Source: Brasenia schreberi (lineage: Eukaryota > Streptophyta > Magnoliopsida > Nymphaeales > Cabombaceae). From it: 64,000 nucleotides of DNA. Below are positions 31,530 through 42,999 of the stretch, one piece after another. The stretch is taken from NCBI GenBank assembly GCA_036023115.1, contig JAYKKT010000076.1, forward strand, positions 4,278,001-4,342,000, read 5' to 3'. The position numbers were made by a program, and so were the translations under genes. The first letter of the stretch is position 1. Each line of letters starts with the position of its first letter. The notes under the pieces were generated by a model. That model saw only the letters and a list, made by a program, of their open reading frames with translations. It did not search any database and was not told the origin of the DNA.

Positions 31530-34500
31530 CTCGAGCTGCAAAAACAATTTGCGACCATGAAGGAAAGTTTGGAGGAGAAGGCACAGCATTCAGTTGACCT
31601 TGACCTAAAGCACAGGCATTTAAGTGACAAGCTCAAAGTAGCAGAACAACAGATCAAACGGTATGAAGAGATGTACAATGTGTAGCTTGATGCCCTGCAA
31701 GCAGCACTTCTGTCACAGGATGGACTTCAAAATGAATTGGTTAGTGCAAAAGGAATGACAGAGAAGTTAAATTCCCAACTTGAATTTACGATGAAGAGAA
31801 ACCAAGAGCTGGACGAAGAGGTGAAATCCTTGACGAGAATCCGAAAAGGCTTTAGAGTTGCATAATAAGTTGGAGTTGGCAAACACAAATGCGAAAGAGA
31901 TGTAAAACCAGATTAGCTTCCTTCAAGAGGAACTAAATGCTTTATATAGAAGAACAACAGATAATGAAAAGGCAGAGGACACTCTAAAGAATACATTGCA
32001 AGAGTTTTCTGCAGTTCAAGATGAGGTTTGGAACTTCTATTGAGTGATGCAAATGCAAAGGAGTTTGAGCTGAAGGAAAGTATGAGTTTGGTCATGGTTG
32101 AAAGAAATGATTGTAAAGATAAACTCGAAAAACTGGAGAATGATTTGAATCAGTATTCTTCTAGAACTTTGAAGTTAGAACAGGAGCTGAAAGTTGTCAC
32201 GGAAAAATAAGTAAAAATCGAGGGTCATGCTAACATGCACCAACAAAGGAGTCTTGCGCTTGAAGACTTAATCCATGCTTCACATTCAAAAGCAGCCAAT
32301 GCCGAAGCACAATGTGAGACTTGCTTCAAAAGTTTTGAACCTTTCTGAAGATCTTGAATCTTAGCAAAAGCATGGACCATGCATTCCATGATGCAAATGA
32401 AAAGGAGATCAAGCTGAAAGAACAATTGGAGTCAGTAATCACGGAACGTGATACTTTTGCTTCTAAAGCTTTTATACTTTCATAAGAGTTGGAAGTTTCT
32501 CTTGAAAAGGTTTCAAATTGGTGCTTCTATTGAGTGATGCAAATGCAAAGGAGTTTGAGCTGAAGGAAAGTATGAGTTTGGTCATGGTTGATAGAAATGA
32601 TTATAAAGATAAACTCGAAAAACTGGGGAATGATTTGAATCAGTATTTTTCTAGAACTTTGGAGTTAGAACCGGAGCTGAAAGTTGTCACAGAAAAATAT
32701 GTAGAAATCAAGGGTCATGCTAACATGCACCAACAAAGGAGTTTTGCGCTCGAAGACTTAATCCATGCTTCACATTCAAAAGAAGCCGATGCTAAAGCAC
32801 AATGTGAGAGTTATGTTTCAACAGTTTTGAAGCTTTCTGAAGATCTTGAAGCTTCCACAGCAAAAGCATCTAATTTGGAGCATGCATTGCGTGATGCAAA
32901 TGAAAAGGAGATCAACCTGAAAGAACGTTTGGAGTCTCTCATCACAGAGAGATGATTTTGAAAGTAAATTCAAGCAATTAGAATATGATCTGAACCAGTC
33001 ATCCAGGAGGACATTGGAGATGGTGCAGGAGACAAAAGATCTTACCGATAAATGTAAAAAGCACAAAGATTATGCCAACAAGAAGAATGAGAGTTGTCTT
33101 GAGCTCGAAGGCCTGATCCAAAATTCACAGTCGGTAGCAGTGGCTGCAAAAGCAGAATGTGAAATGTATACTGCGAAATTCTTGAATCTTCAACAAGAGT
33201 TGGAAGTCCACATTAAAAGGATTTCAAGTTTGGAGATTAAAATTCATAATGCAAATGAGGAGGCAGACTTGACGGAGAATCTTAATCTTTCCCTAGCAGA
33301 ACAGAAAAATGCTGAGGAGAAGATCAAGCAGCTTGGGCATGAACTAAGTCAGTTAGGTTCAAGGAACTTCCAACTAGAGCAGGAGCTGAAATCTGTAACA
33401 GGAAAATGCAAGGAACATGAAGGGAGAGCCAACCTGATTCATCAGAGAAGTATTCAGCTTGAGGACTTGATCCAGGTATCACATTCTCGAGCAGAGGATA
33501 CAGGAAAAAGGGTCGGCGAGCTCAAGCTACTCTTAGAATATTCCAAGCAAAAGCAACTTGATCTTGAAGAACAGCTACAATTGGCTAAAGCAGAAATTAA
33601 ACATCATACTGATAAATCAAGTGAGGTCTCTTCAGAATTGGAAGCTACTGTATTGAAAGCTTAGACCCTGGAGGCTACTTTGACAAAAGCAAATGAAACT
33701 GTGGAAGGCTTGGAGAAGAACATTTATTTAGTTACTGAAGAAAAGCAAAAGTTTGAAGCTGCATCAAATGAGTATAGTGGTAATCTTTCACAATTTGAGA
33801 ACCTTCTTGACATTTTAGAACACGAGCTGAGATTGACTCAAGAAAAATGTGCTACTGTTGAGAAAGATCTTGAAAATGCCGCCCAAAAGGAGATAGAAAT
33901 TCTGACAAAGCTCAAGCTTTCTGAGCAGAAGCTAGATCAGCAAAGGTTGATAATAGAAGAATCTGCCACTAAATTCCTAGAATTGGAATCATGCTGTAGG
34001 GATACTGATCTGAAGCCTCAAGACGCAATCAGAAATTTCATGCAGCGAGATTCCAAAGCCAAAGAGTTATTGGACAAGCTGATGATTCTTGAGAAGGAAG
34101 CATTGGACTACCAGGTACAGGCAACAGAAGCATCTTTAGGCAACACAATTCTGCAGTCTCAATTAGAAGAACGTGTGGTGAAGTTGATTTCTTTGGAGAC
34201 GTTTTGTGAAGACTGAAAACCAAACTAGTTGAAAGTGAAGAAGCCAATATGTCCACTTCCAAGAATGAAATTTTGGTAGAAATGACCATGAAGCTCAACA
34301 AAGAACTGCAAGATTATCTTAACAAAGTCCCCGAATTGGAAAATTTGATTCAAGTTCTGGAAACAGAAAAGGAAGCATGGAGCGAAGAAGTCAATGTTCA
34401 CAAGAATAGTATCAACGAGTTGACTGATAGGCATGCAAGAGCACTGGAACTCCACAGTGCTGCTGAATCACGTACTGTGGATATTGAACGAAAACTTGAG

Positions 34501-34890
34501 GAAGCGATTGAGAAATGCAAACTTAGAGATGTTGATGCAAAAGAATTGAATGATAATTTGCTAGTCCTTGAATCCAAGTTGAGGTTATCTGAAGGAAAGG
34601 CAGAAGAATCTGAAAGGAAACTTGAATCTGAGAACAAAGCATTAGTTGAAACAAACCATAAACTTACTCAGGAATTGGCTGCATATCAGGCACAAATATC
34701 AGAGTTACAGGTAACTTTGAGTGCAATTAAAGCAGAGAATATTGAAACGGTTCAACAGTTCCATGCCTGCAAGAAGACCATTGATGAGCTGATGGAACAA
34801 CACAAAGCAGAAGGGCTTCAACTCAAATCTCAGGCATTGCTGATTGCTGTGTTCATATCTTTCTCTTTCCCTATGTCACAAGGATGCTTT
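31530..34890 (+). pseudogene. Relic of a long plant coiled-coil protein gene
   Basis: Successive plus-strand frames (32028-32210, 32518-32955, 33014-33664, 33680-34216, 34249-34893) all encode heptad-repeat text rich in Glu, Lys and Leu with no other domain. Recurrent phrases include LEDLIQ.SHS and KELNDNLLVLESKL. It resembles the long EEA1/myosin-tail-like coiled-coil proteins of plants, which are poorly characterised; this assignment is from general likeness. Frames are separated by single stops or short frameshifts (for example TAG at 33662 and TGA near 34214), and 31530-32030 is worse. No introns are evident over 3.3 kb. The 3' end runs into the Copia-C LTR. Confidence 0.65.
32028..32965 (+). 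repeat. ~490-bp tandem duplication inside coiled-coil relic
   Basis: The segment beginning ggcttctattgagtgatgc-like text at 32028 recurs from 32518 and stays nearly identical for about 450 bp. Both copies encode KEFELKESMSLVMV. The first copy has more breaks, including a TAA after VVTEK. Confidence 0.9.
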
Positions 34891-35222
34891 TAGTGTTAAA
34901 ATCAATGATATTTATTGAATAAGAGAATAAAATGTACTTACAAACTTGCAGATTTCGCATATCTGCCTGCGAGATTGTGGGTTTCTGCACCCCTCACCTT
35001 GGCGGCTGCAGTCTCAATTATAGAATGAGAACCTAATGACTATTTAAAAGCTAATCTAACTTAAAAGACACAAATGCCCACACTAAGTACACTTTAATAC
35101 CAGATTTGTATAAAATGAAATTGAACTTGCACGAGTCCACCAACTAGGACTCGAATATGATCTTTTACAGAATATGATCTTTCACATAGAATCTCATCTT
35201 CCAAACATTTGATCTTTCAACA
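34887..35222 (-). repeat. Copia-C 3' LTR
   Basis: The left LTR of a minus-strand copia element. The first ~240 bp match 42371-42616. On the minus strand it starts tgttgaaagatcaaatg at 35222, preceded by a polypurine tract. It ends ...tttaaca at 34894; the extra cttttag (34887-34893) is also shared by the other LTR, so the exact end is ambiguous. Confidence 0.85.
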
Positions 35223-35235
35223 CTCCCCCACAAGT
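35223..35235 (-). other. Copia-C polypurine tract
   Basis: Minus strand reads cttgtgggggag just before the LTR start, the position where plus-strand DNA synthesis is primed. Confidence 0.7.
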
Positions 35236-35239
35236 TGAG

Positions 35240-35800
35240 TGAAAAATGTTCATAACGCTCAACTTGATCAATGTATTTACAAGACTATTATAATTAACTT
35301 TGGTAAGAAAATCTGCTTTTTGGTCTTTTGACTTTACATGAATCAATTTGAACTCTTGATAAGATAATTTTTCTCTTACAAAATGACAATGTGTTTTGTT
35401 CTTTTATGCTGTACTAGATTAGTTGTCATGGCCTAGCTACAATCGCAGTATAACAAAATGGGAGATATTATGCAAAAACCCAACTCTAGAATTAGTGATG
35501 TGAGCCATTTACTCTCACATATGGCCTTAGCTACCGCTCTATATTCTATCTCAGTAGTACATCTGACAACTACTTATTGTTTTTTACTTTTCCAAGAAAT
35601 CAGATTACCACAAGTAAGGCTAAGTATCCTGGAGTTGATCTTTGATCATGAACCATCCCAATCTGCATCTAAATATATCTCTAAATTTAATTCACTAGAT
35701 CTTGAATATAATAGACTAGCAACAGGAGTAGACTTCAAATATCCGATAGACTTCATCCATGTGGTTCTTTGTGAGAGAGTGCATGAATCGACTTAGAACC
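35240..35800 (-). pseudogene. Copia-C RNase H and RT C-terminus
   Basis: Minus-strand text includes DADWDGSW, then WKSKKQ and TEIEYRAVA, the order seen in copia RNase H, with stops between. Cut at 35807 by the inserted LTR element. Confidence 0.75.
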
Positions 35801-35807
35801 CCAACCG

Positions 35808-36115
35808 TGTTGAAGAATATGAGTTTAGAGTCAGTTTTAGTAAATTTGATGTTTTTAGGTATTATTGTAATTGTCCGAAGTTATAAGGGCATTTTGGTAA
35901 TTTTTTGTATTAAGGGTATTTTGATCATTTTACATTTTACAACTCCTTATATAAGGGCTGATAGGTTGTAATTAGGGTTAAGTTGTGATTAAGAAAGAGA
36001 GAGAAAGAGGGGGGGCGACCTCCATTGGAGGTCCACCCCCTCCTTCGATCTCTACATTTCTTCTTCTTTATGTTTGTGATTTTCAATCTCTGTTGTGCAA
36101 CTACGTTTTCCAACA
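35808..36115 (+). repeat. 5' LTR of gene-carrying element
   Basis: Starts tgttgaagaatatgag and ends gttttccaaca. It aligns end to end with 38332-38632, at about nine identical positions in ten by eye. A TATA-like cttatataagg lies at 35946-35956. Confidence 0.95.
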
Positions 36116-36128
36116 TGTTATCAGAGCC
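36116..36128 (+). other. Primer-binding site (tRNA-Met type)
   Basis: tgttatcagagcc directly after the LTR differs by one base from the initiator tRNA-Met site tggtatcagagcc used by many plant copia elements. Confidence 0.85.
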
Positions 36129-36837
36129 TATTAACGGATATATTGGTGGCGGCGATGGTGCGGTGAGCGTGGCCAACAAGGTGGTGGTTTTAACGCATGC
36201 ATATGGTTCGCGCTCTGGAGTGCGATATATACTAGTGGATTGAAGGTTTAAAGCCATTTACGATGCAGAACCGGCTAAGGGAGAGAGCTTCACTTGAATG
36301 CCTCGACAAGGAAGGAAAAGATTATGCTTCGGGGGTTGACGGAGGCATGTGAGTTCTTATCTAGAAAGCAGGGGAACCCAGTAATCAAAGCTTGTAAGCC
36401 TGTAATCAAAGCCTGTAAATGGCGAAATGTTTGTAATTTCCCCATAGTGCGCATATTGTTCGCATTGATTGGTTGGTGCGAAACCTAAGTCATATTCAAG
36501 AGAAAAAGCTTTCGAGTGATTGACGAAAATGCAAACTGTCCCCATTGACATCGAGTATGAAGCTGTTGGATTTGAACAGTGGTCCTTTATCCATTTGGGG
36601 ATTCATATTATGCATAAATTTTGTCAAATGGCCCCTTTTTTCGATTACGGGCTATGTGAGTGTATGGAGTCGAATTAGAGGATGGTACTTCCGCTAGTGA
36701 TGCTTCAGACATGAAAAAACAATGATACATGTCTACCGCATTTATTTGGAATTCATAAATAAAGTCTCTTGTAGATGCAGAGTTATTCAGTGATGCCCTA
36801 TCTCTTTATTTTCGGATGCTAAGAGTACATTTCCTCT
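36129..36837 (+). other. Interior of gene-carrying element, unassigned part
   Basis: No retroelement protein and no gene family recognised. Two near-identical 18-base phrases around gtaatcaaagcctgta occur at 36380-36417. It may contain further captured sequence too decayed to identify. Confidence 0.4.
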
Positions 36838-37086
36838 GGTGAACAAGGCAATTAATGCACATGGAAATTATATGGTAGAGGCCCCAGCCCGGCCGATATG
36901 GCCATGGTCCCAATGCTACTCCCTGACGGACGAATTGGATACGTCTTGCAGACATTGCCTCCTATGGCTTCATTGCCTTCTACACATCGGAGCGGACGGA
37001 ATGGCAGCAGTAGCAGCGGTAGTGGGCGACCAAGTAATAAGAGCTCTGGGGCTGACAACCGTGACCGCCGGTATCACCCTTATTGA
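36838..37086 (+). pseudogene. Captured hnRNP Q/R-like C-terminal fragment
   Basis: The plus-strand frame ending at a TGA (37084-37086) encodes MVPMLLPDGRIGYVLQ, then a Ser/Gly/Asn/Arg-rich tail ending RRYHPY. This resembles, from memory, the C-termini of plant hnRNP-R/Q-type proteins (LIF2 group), which bind RNA through upstream RRMs and end in an RG-rich tail with RYxPY. The RRMs themselves are absent. The resemblance rests on a short segment, so the family name is tentative. Its natural stop codon is retained. Confidence 0.5.
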
Positions 37087-37463
37087 TTCTCTTTAGAAGC
37101 AGTTGCAAGTTTATTCACAGAAGATGGGACATTTTGTTTTTTGGTAGTTATGAAGGATTGTGCTGGACGTAAACCGGGAGTGGCAAACACACGTCTTGCC
37201 AGCGACAGTGTTTGTTTCTAATTATATCGGGGCTTTCTATCTTTGTGAGTCACTCCAGCATGACTTCCAAAGGATTTCTAAAGCCAATTGTTAGTTACGG
37301 TTTTGGCTGTATCATTCGGTAGAATTCGAATGTTAAAGGTCGTCAATTCGGTATCGTGAATCATTAGATCGTCCTCAGTTGACCCTATGAATTTGAAGTA
37401 TTAAATGCTATCGAACGTCCTACTTAATAGCAAACTTGTGCATATCACATACACATACAATAG
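37087..37463 (+). other. Spacer between captured fragments
   Basis: No coding similarity. The last bases before the sialidase-like segment (tacacatacaatag) look like an intron 3' end, which would mean that some intron sequence was captured with the exon. Confidence 0.35.
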
Positions 37464-37950
37464 GACCCAGATCAAGAATGGCAAATGGAGCTTTCCTGAA
37501 GCAGTGGATGAACACCCAGATGTTCCAATATGGAACCCCGTTCTATTCAGGCTTCCTTCCTTCTAAGGAGGTGCCTTTGTTCTACAAGATTGGCTAGGAG
37601 GTTCAAAATCATCTGAACATCTGCAGGTCATGGCAGACTAAGACGTCATTGGAGAAAACATGGGCCAATATATGTGAAGGATGAACCCATTAGTTTGATT
37701 CAACCTGTTCCTTAATGCAATCGGAACTATATGCATTCTGCTCAGGTCATTTGAATCAATAGGAAAAGTTTGCGTTTCTGATTCCTTTGATGGAGGTCCT
37801 ACCTGGACTGATGAGAGATTGACTCATCTTGCCAACCCAAACTCAGGCATTGATGGAATTGACAGTCTCTTTCTGCTAGCATATAACACAATCTCTAGGG
37901 TCATGCTCAAAGTGCTGGTCTCAAAAGATGACGGGGATACTTGGGAGATG
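37464..37950 (+). pseudogene. Captured sialidase/Asp-box (BNR) gene fragment
   Basis: Plus-strand frames encode KNGKWSFPEAVDEHPDVPIW, NPVLFRLPS and, after a frameshift and deletion, [40 protein letters not shown] and [19 protein letters not shown] (37783-37806) and SKDDGDTW (37921-37944) are two perfect Asp-box motifs (S-x-D-x-G-x-T-W). The order matches plant sialidase-superfamily proteins, a beta-propeller family found as single-copy genes in plants. Stops (near 37564 and 37589) and a missing middle section make it non-functional. Confidence 0.8.
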
Positions 37951-38320
37951 TCTGTATTATGCTATTTGAGTGGTAGAGAGAGGGCACCCAACCAACACAC
38001 CGGTTGCAGCTATCATGTGAAGGGGTGTAAGAAAAGTCGTGTGAAGTGTGTATGGTGGAGTAGTACCTCCTATCATAAAAGATAAGTTTTCTCAAAAGTA
38101 GAAGAAACATGACTTTTAAGTGTAGCTGCCGAATTACTTTATGGAGAAGAAGAAAGAGAGAGGAAGCAATCAACACCCATAGAAGGGTCGTGTGCTACCC
38201 ATGTGTTCTTGATTGTTCAAATCTTTTTACAAAAGCCTCGAAGAGATCGCTCGTGCACGTGTGGTGAAGAAAGAACCAGTTCTTTTGCAAGTTTGGAGTT
38301 TGTAGTATCTCACTCCCAAC
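37951..38320 (+). other. 3' interior of gene-carrying element, unassigned
   Basis: No protein similarity seen. Probably the original 3' untranslated part of the LTR element or further captured sequence. Confidence 0.35.
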
Positions 38321-38331
38321 TTGAGGGGGGG
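38321..38331 (+). other. Polypurine tract of gene-carrying element
   Basis: ttgaggggggg directly precedes the 3' LTR, the usual start site for plus-strand synthesis. Confidence 0.85.
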
Positions 38332-38632
38332 TGTTGAAGAATAAGAGTTTAGAGTAAGTTTTAGTAAATTTGATGTTTTTAGGTATTATTGTAATTGTCT
38401 GAAGTTGTAAGGATATCTTGGTAATTTTTTGTACTAAGGGTATTTTGGTTATTTTATGTTTTACAACTCCTTATATAAGGGTTGATAGGTTGTAATTAGG
38501 GTTAAGCTGCTGAGATTAAGAAAGAGGGGGGGACAACCTCCATTGGAGGTCCGCCCCTCCTCCAATCTCGACATTTCCTCTTCTTTATGTTTGTGATTTT
38601 CAATCTCCGTTGTGCAACCACGTTTTCCAACA
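38332..38632 (+). repeat. 3' LTR of gene-carrying element
   Basis: Starts tgttgaagaataagag and ends gttttccaaca, co-linear with 35808-36115. Confidence 0.95.
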
Positions 38633-38639
38633 AACTTCA

Positions 38640-39454
38640 TATGAGATGTATGGTCTTGTAATGGTCAAATAGATCAGTTTTCCAACTAATTTTTAATACT
38701 TATGTCTCGAAATGCAATGATATCTTCAAAGTGTAATTTGTGATTCACTTCTATAGGTGTATCACATTTCTTACACTCTGTCATATTTGTATTCTTGAGT
38801 AGATCTATTGTATGTTTCCTTTGAGTTAGAAATATACCTTTTATAGAATATAGTACTTATATTCTCAAAAAATAATATAGTCTTTCTAGATCTTTTAAAT
38901 CAAATAAGCTATGAAATTTGTACTTTAATCTTAGAAATTTCTTTTGTGTCATCTCCCATAACAATTATGTTCTATAAGGAGAGATAATTTTATACCTTTC
39001 TTGAAAAATATTATATGATCATTGACACTTCTTTGGTATCCCAAATTGCAAATACCCTCGCTAAATTTTTCAAACCACACACGTGGTGATTGTTTAAGTC
39101 CATAGATGACTTTATGTAATGTGCATACTTTTCTTGAGTTTGTATTAACAAACATACCTAGGGGCAGCTCGATATATACTTCTTCATTCAGATTTCCTTG
39201 TAAGAAGGCATTTTTCACATCCAGCTGCCATAAGTCCTAATTCTTTGAGGTTTACAATTACTCGGATGGTGGTCAATTTTGCCACAGATGTAAACATCTC
39301 ATTGTAATCAATTCCATAAGACTGACTAATTATATCTTTTTGCAACTAACCTTGCTTTATACCTTTCAAGGGTTTCATCTGATTTGTATTTGATGGTGTA
39401 GACCCATTTGCAACCGACTTTCCTGTTAGGGGGTAAATCCATAATAGACCACGT
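38640..39454 (-). pseudogene. Copia-C reverse transcriptase
   Basis: Minus-strand frame 38949-39218 encodes KNAFLQGNLNEEVYIELPLG and GLKQSPRVWFEKF, central copia RT blocks. N-terminal RT text continues to 39454. The YVDD region is not clearly preserved; frameshifts occur around 38700-38950. Confidence 0.8.
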
Positions 39455-40460
39455 CTAATTTCTGGTGAGGGCATTCAATTTTTTCTCCATTGCAGTGTTC
39501 CATTCTGGACATTTCTTTGCTTCTTCAAAACTCGTAGGAGTTACATATATCTCATCATTCATGACAAATCTTTTATAATTTTCATATGTATAGTGATAGA
39601 AAACATATTTATAAATAGGATACCGTGAACAAGATCTCTTACCTTTTTTAAGGGCTATGGGTACCTCCTTTGTGGATGGATGAGAATTTGAAGCAGAAGT
39701 TGGTACTTTGGTCTCGGTAGCTATTGGCTGCTCAAGCCTTACAAATATTTTGCATGGTCCTCTCTTATACATGAGAGTGTCCTTCGGAACAAAAACTCCT
39801 TGAATGTTGCCATCTTTATCTTCTTCAACTTTTGGACATAAGGAAATAACTGATTTAAACTCTTTCTTTATTGGCATTAACTGTGAATGAGTATACTCCC
39901 CCTTGGAAGAATAGTAGGGAGTAGTTTTAAAAACTGTGACATCCATAGATGCATAGAACTTTCTATGGATAGGATCAACACTTACCCCTTTTGTGAAGTG
40001 GAATAACCAAGAAATATACATTGAGTTTCATAGGATCAAGTTTATAATGTCCTGAGGATTTAACATGAACATAGCATGTGCATCCAAAGACTCGAGGAGT
40101 AACATGAAAAGATTTTGAGTCTTATATAAGAGTTTTTATGGGTCTTGCACCATTGAGAGTTGTGTTAGGCATTCAATTAATCAAATAAATAATTGTTAAG
40201 ATTACTTCCCCCAATAGGATTTAGGAGCATTGCTTCCAAAAAGAAGAGTATAAGTCACTTCTAGAACATGCAAATTTTTTCTTTCTGTTACCTCATTTTG
40301 TTGAGGAGTATTAGGACACATAGTCTGGTGAAGAATGCCATGCATATTAAGATATTCCTTGAATTTTTCACTCATAAACTCCCCCATTATCAAAACAAAA
40401 GATTTTTATAGTAGCATTAATCTAAGTGATGGTAAATTTGTAGACCACAGGAAAAATAGC
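39455..40460 (-). pseudogene. Copia-C integrase and linker
   Basis: Frame 40202-40393 holds FMSEKFKEYLNMHGI and CPNTPQQNEVTERKNLHVLE, the integrase core with its third acidic residue. Frame 39455-40021 holds the C-terminal text PIHRKFYASMDVTVF and the linker into RT. Interrupted by stops. Confidence 0.8.
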
Positions 40461-40839
40461 TGAAACCTCAACCTTGGATTTTATTAAGTAGACAAAAGAA
40501 AGGCGAGTACAATCATCAATAAAAGACATAAAATATCGATGACCTGTGATAGAAGAAACAAAATAAGGACCCCAAACATGAGAATGTATCAGTTCAAATG
40601 GTTGAGATTGCCTAGACTCAGTAACTGGATAGAAAACCCTATGATGTTTTGCTTGTTGATAAGCATCACATCAAGTGCTTAAATACATTACTGGACTCAA
40701 CATGGAAACCCAGAATGATATAACCTATTTTGGAAGGAGGCAGGTGACCCAAGCGAGCATGCTAGAGTTTGGTATCTTCTTCATGTGATGTTCTAGCAGA
40801 TGTAGTAAGAAAGGATTCACTTGTTGAGGCAGTCTCTAT

Positions 40840-41175
40840 GATGTAAAGCCCTCACTATAGTCTACTGTAACCAAAGACCTTCGTCCTCAAATCCTTAAAA
40901 ACACAGCCAAATGAAGAGAAGGTGATAGAATAATTTAAAGTTTTTGTAAGAGAGTTAGCTGAAAGAAGATTCATAGGAAAACTGGGAACATGAAGTACAT
41001 TAGACAAGGTGGCTAGAGAGGTTTGTACACTACATTTACCCACGATATGCATGTGAGAGCCATCAGCAAGATGAATAGGTTCTTGAGAATGAATAGATGT
41101 ATACTCTAAGAAGAGAGATCGGTAGCCTACCATGTAGTCCGTGGCCCCAGAATCAATAATTCAAACTAGAGAAGA
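40840..41175 (-). pseudogene. Copia-C protease region
   Basis: Minus strand reads IIDSGATDYMVGYRSLF: the aspartic-protease active site DSGA is intact. It is followed by HLADGSHMHIVGKCSVQ and VLHVPSFPMNLLSANSL, the standard copia post-protease text. Confidence 0.85.
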
Positions 41176-42350
41176 AGTATTACCCTTGGAGATAGTTGAA
41201 TGATGTGCCATAGGAGGTTGAGTAGAAAAGGACGTCAAAGTCTTAGTGTTGTCACTGAGCTGAGATTCAAGAGTTTCAAGTCGTTTCATAAGATCTTGGA
41301 GTTATTCAAGATTGACTCATTGTAAATATGACAAGTGAGCAGAGGTGCCACGATTTCTAGAATATTCCAGTTTACCAATTAGTTCCCAGCAATACTCCTT
41401 CGTATTTCATGACTATCCATAATGCGTATATTTTAATTTTTTTGTTTCTTCAAGTGACATTCTGCCATGACCTCTACCACGGGAGGCTCCATGTCTCCAT
41501 GTAGAGTGAAAATTTGTCTTACTCATTAGTGCATTTTGCTCTAGATTAATAGTGGTTTCCTTCTCTAAAATTATGCAATCTTCTCTTAAAAATAGGGAGT
41601 AAATTGTGCCTAGAGAAGAAATTTCTTCTCTACTGAAAATATTGTTCTTAACATATTTATACTCATTATTTATGCCCCACAGTAAGTCAAAAGTCTTCTA
41701 TTTTTCGGATTCAGTTGTCCTTTCTCTTGAGCATGCAACACATTTTATAGATGTATAGAATTGTAATTCATCCCATAAGCCTCTTAACTCTACATAGTAA
41801 TCGCTTATGGATCTCGACCCTTGCTTGCATCTCCGAATGTTTTCAAGAATCTCATATTCATTTGCAACATTTTTTTGTCTAGAGTATGCTTCAAAAACAA
41901 CTCTCCATATTTCTCATGAAGAGTCTAAGTATATAAACGTACAACTGATATGTAGAGACATGGACCGAAGAAGCCAAGATGAGACTAGGGTATCATCTTT
42001 ACGCCACTTAGGATAGGTCACATCGTGTTGAGCTGGACGTGAAACTTGTCCAGCCAAGTGAGGCCATCTCCCCCTTGCCAAGACAACCAACTCAACAAAT
42101 CTCTACATTCTAGAAAATTTTGCCTATCAACTTAATATTTGTGATCTAAAACGTGTCAACTTTATTATGAGCCTGGGAACCAAACAAAGGAAACGAGATT
42201 TGTGGCCCTTTTCCTTTTTCTACCATAACACATACTCAATTTCATGATTCTACAATAATTCTTGACCAACAATGGAAGAACTAGGATATGAATGCGTCTA
42301 GTACAAAACCGTCTATGTTGCCCCTTCAATTTCACACCATGAGGCAGGGA
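41176..42350 (-). pseudogene. Copia-C gag
   Basis: Minus-strand, frameshifted Gag. A Gly/Arg-rich stretch (HGRGGSRGRGR near 41480) precedes a remnant of the zinc knuckle around 41420. Upstream sequence up to about 42350 is consistent with Gag but heavily broken. No matching tRNA-Met primer site survives beside the 5' LTR. Confidence 0.6.
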
Positions 42351-42370
42351 TTAAGCCATATAGGCTCTCA

Positions 42371-42616
42371 CTTTTAGTGTTAAAATCAATTATATTTATT
42401 GAATAAGAGAATAAAATGTACTTATAAAGTTACAGATTTCGCATATCTGCTTGCTAGACTCTGGGTTTCTGTGACCCTCACCTTGTTGGTTGCAGTCTCA
42501 ATTACAAAATGAGAACCTAATGACTATTTAAAAGCTAATCTAACTTAAAAGGCACAAATGCCTACACTAAGTATACTTTAATATCATATTAGTATAAAAT
42601 GGAATTGGACTTGCAT
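42371..42616 (-). repeat. Copia-C 5' LTR, interrupted
   Basis: Matches the first ~250 bp of 34887-35222. The remaining ~100 bp of LTR expected to its right are absent because Copia-D is inserted at 42617, and the far side of Copia-D is lost. Confidence 0.85.
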
Positions 42617-42938
42617 TGTTGAAGATTACATATTTCTGTAATTTGTGTTTGTGTATTTATCTTTTGTAATTGGATCTTACGGATCTCAGTGGATCATAAT
42701 ATGATCTATTGAGATCTAAGTATCATTAGTTTTACTAATGAGGAACATTTTTGTCTTTCAAGTTAGAAACCTGTATAAGTAATGCTCTAAGTGTAATTGT
42801 GTAATGCTAAGCAAGAAAGAAATAAGAAATAAGAGAGAGAGTGCGGCAGCTCATGGAGACGCCAACTCCCTCCTTGCTTCCCATCGATGTTGTTTCATCT
42901 TGATTTTTTATTGATCTTATTTGGGTTGTTTCTCAACA
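42617..42938 (+). repeat. Copia-D 5' LTR
   Basis: Runs from tgttgaagattacat to tttctcaaca (TG..CA ends), followed at once by a primer-binding site. No 3' LTR is present in the window. Confidence 0.85.
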
Positions 42939-42951
42939 TGGTATCAAAGCC
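42939..42951 (+). other. Copia-D primer-binding site
   Basis: tggtatcaaagcc, one base from the tRNA-Met site tggtatcagagcc, directly after the LTR. Confidence 0.88.
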
Positions 42952-42999
42952 TAATCAGTGAGATTACATCATTTCTATGGTGAATTTGAGGAAGAAGAG

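Larger units (their letters stand above)
35808..38632 (+). mobile_element. LTR element carrying host-gene fragments instead of gag-pol
   Basis: Plus-strand element with LTRs at 35808-36115 and 38332-38632, tRNA-Met-type primer site at 36116, and polypurine tract before the 3' LTR. The 2.2-kb interior has no recognisable Gag, protease, integrase or RT. It holds a probable hnRNP-like C-terminus (36838-37086) and a sialidase-like fragment with two Asp boxes (37464-37950). It is inserted into minus-strand Copia-C between the RT and RNase H regions. Flanking 5-mers are aaccg and aactt, so a target duplication is at best degraded. It is non-autonomous; I infer mobilisation by a copia relative. Confidence 0.85.
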
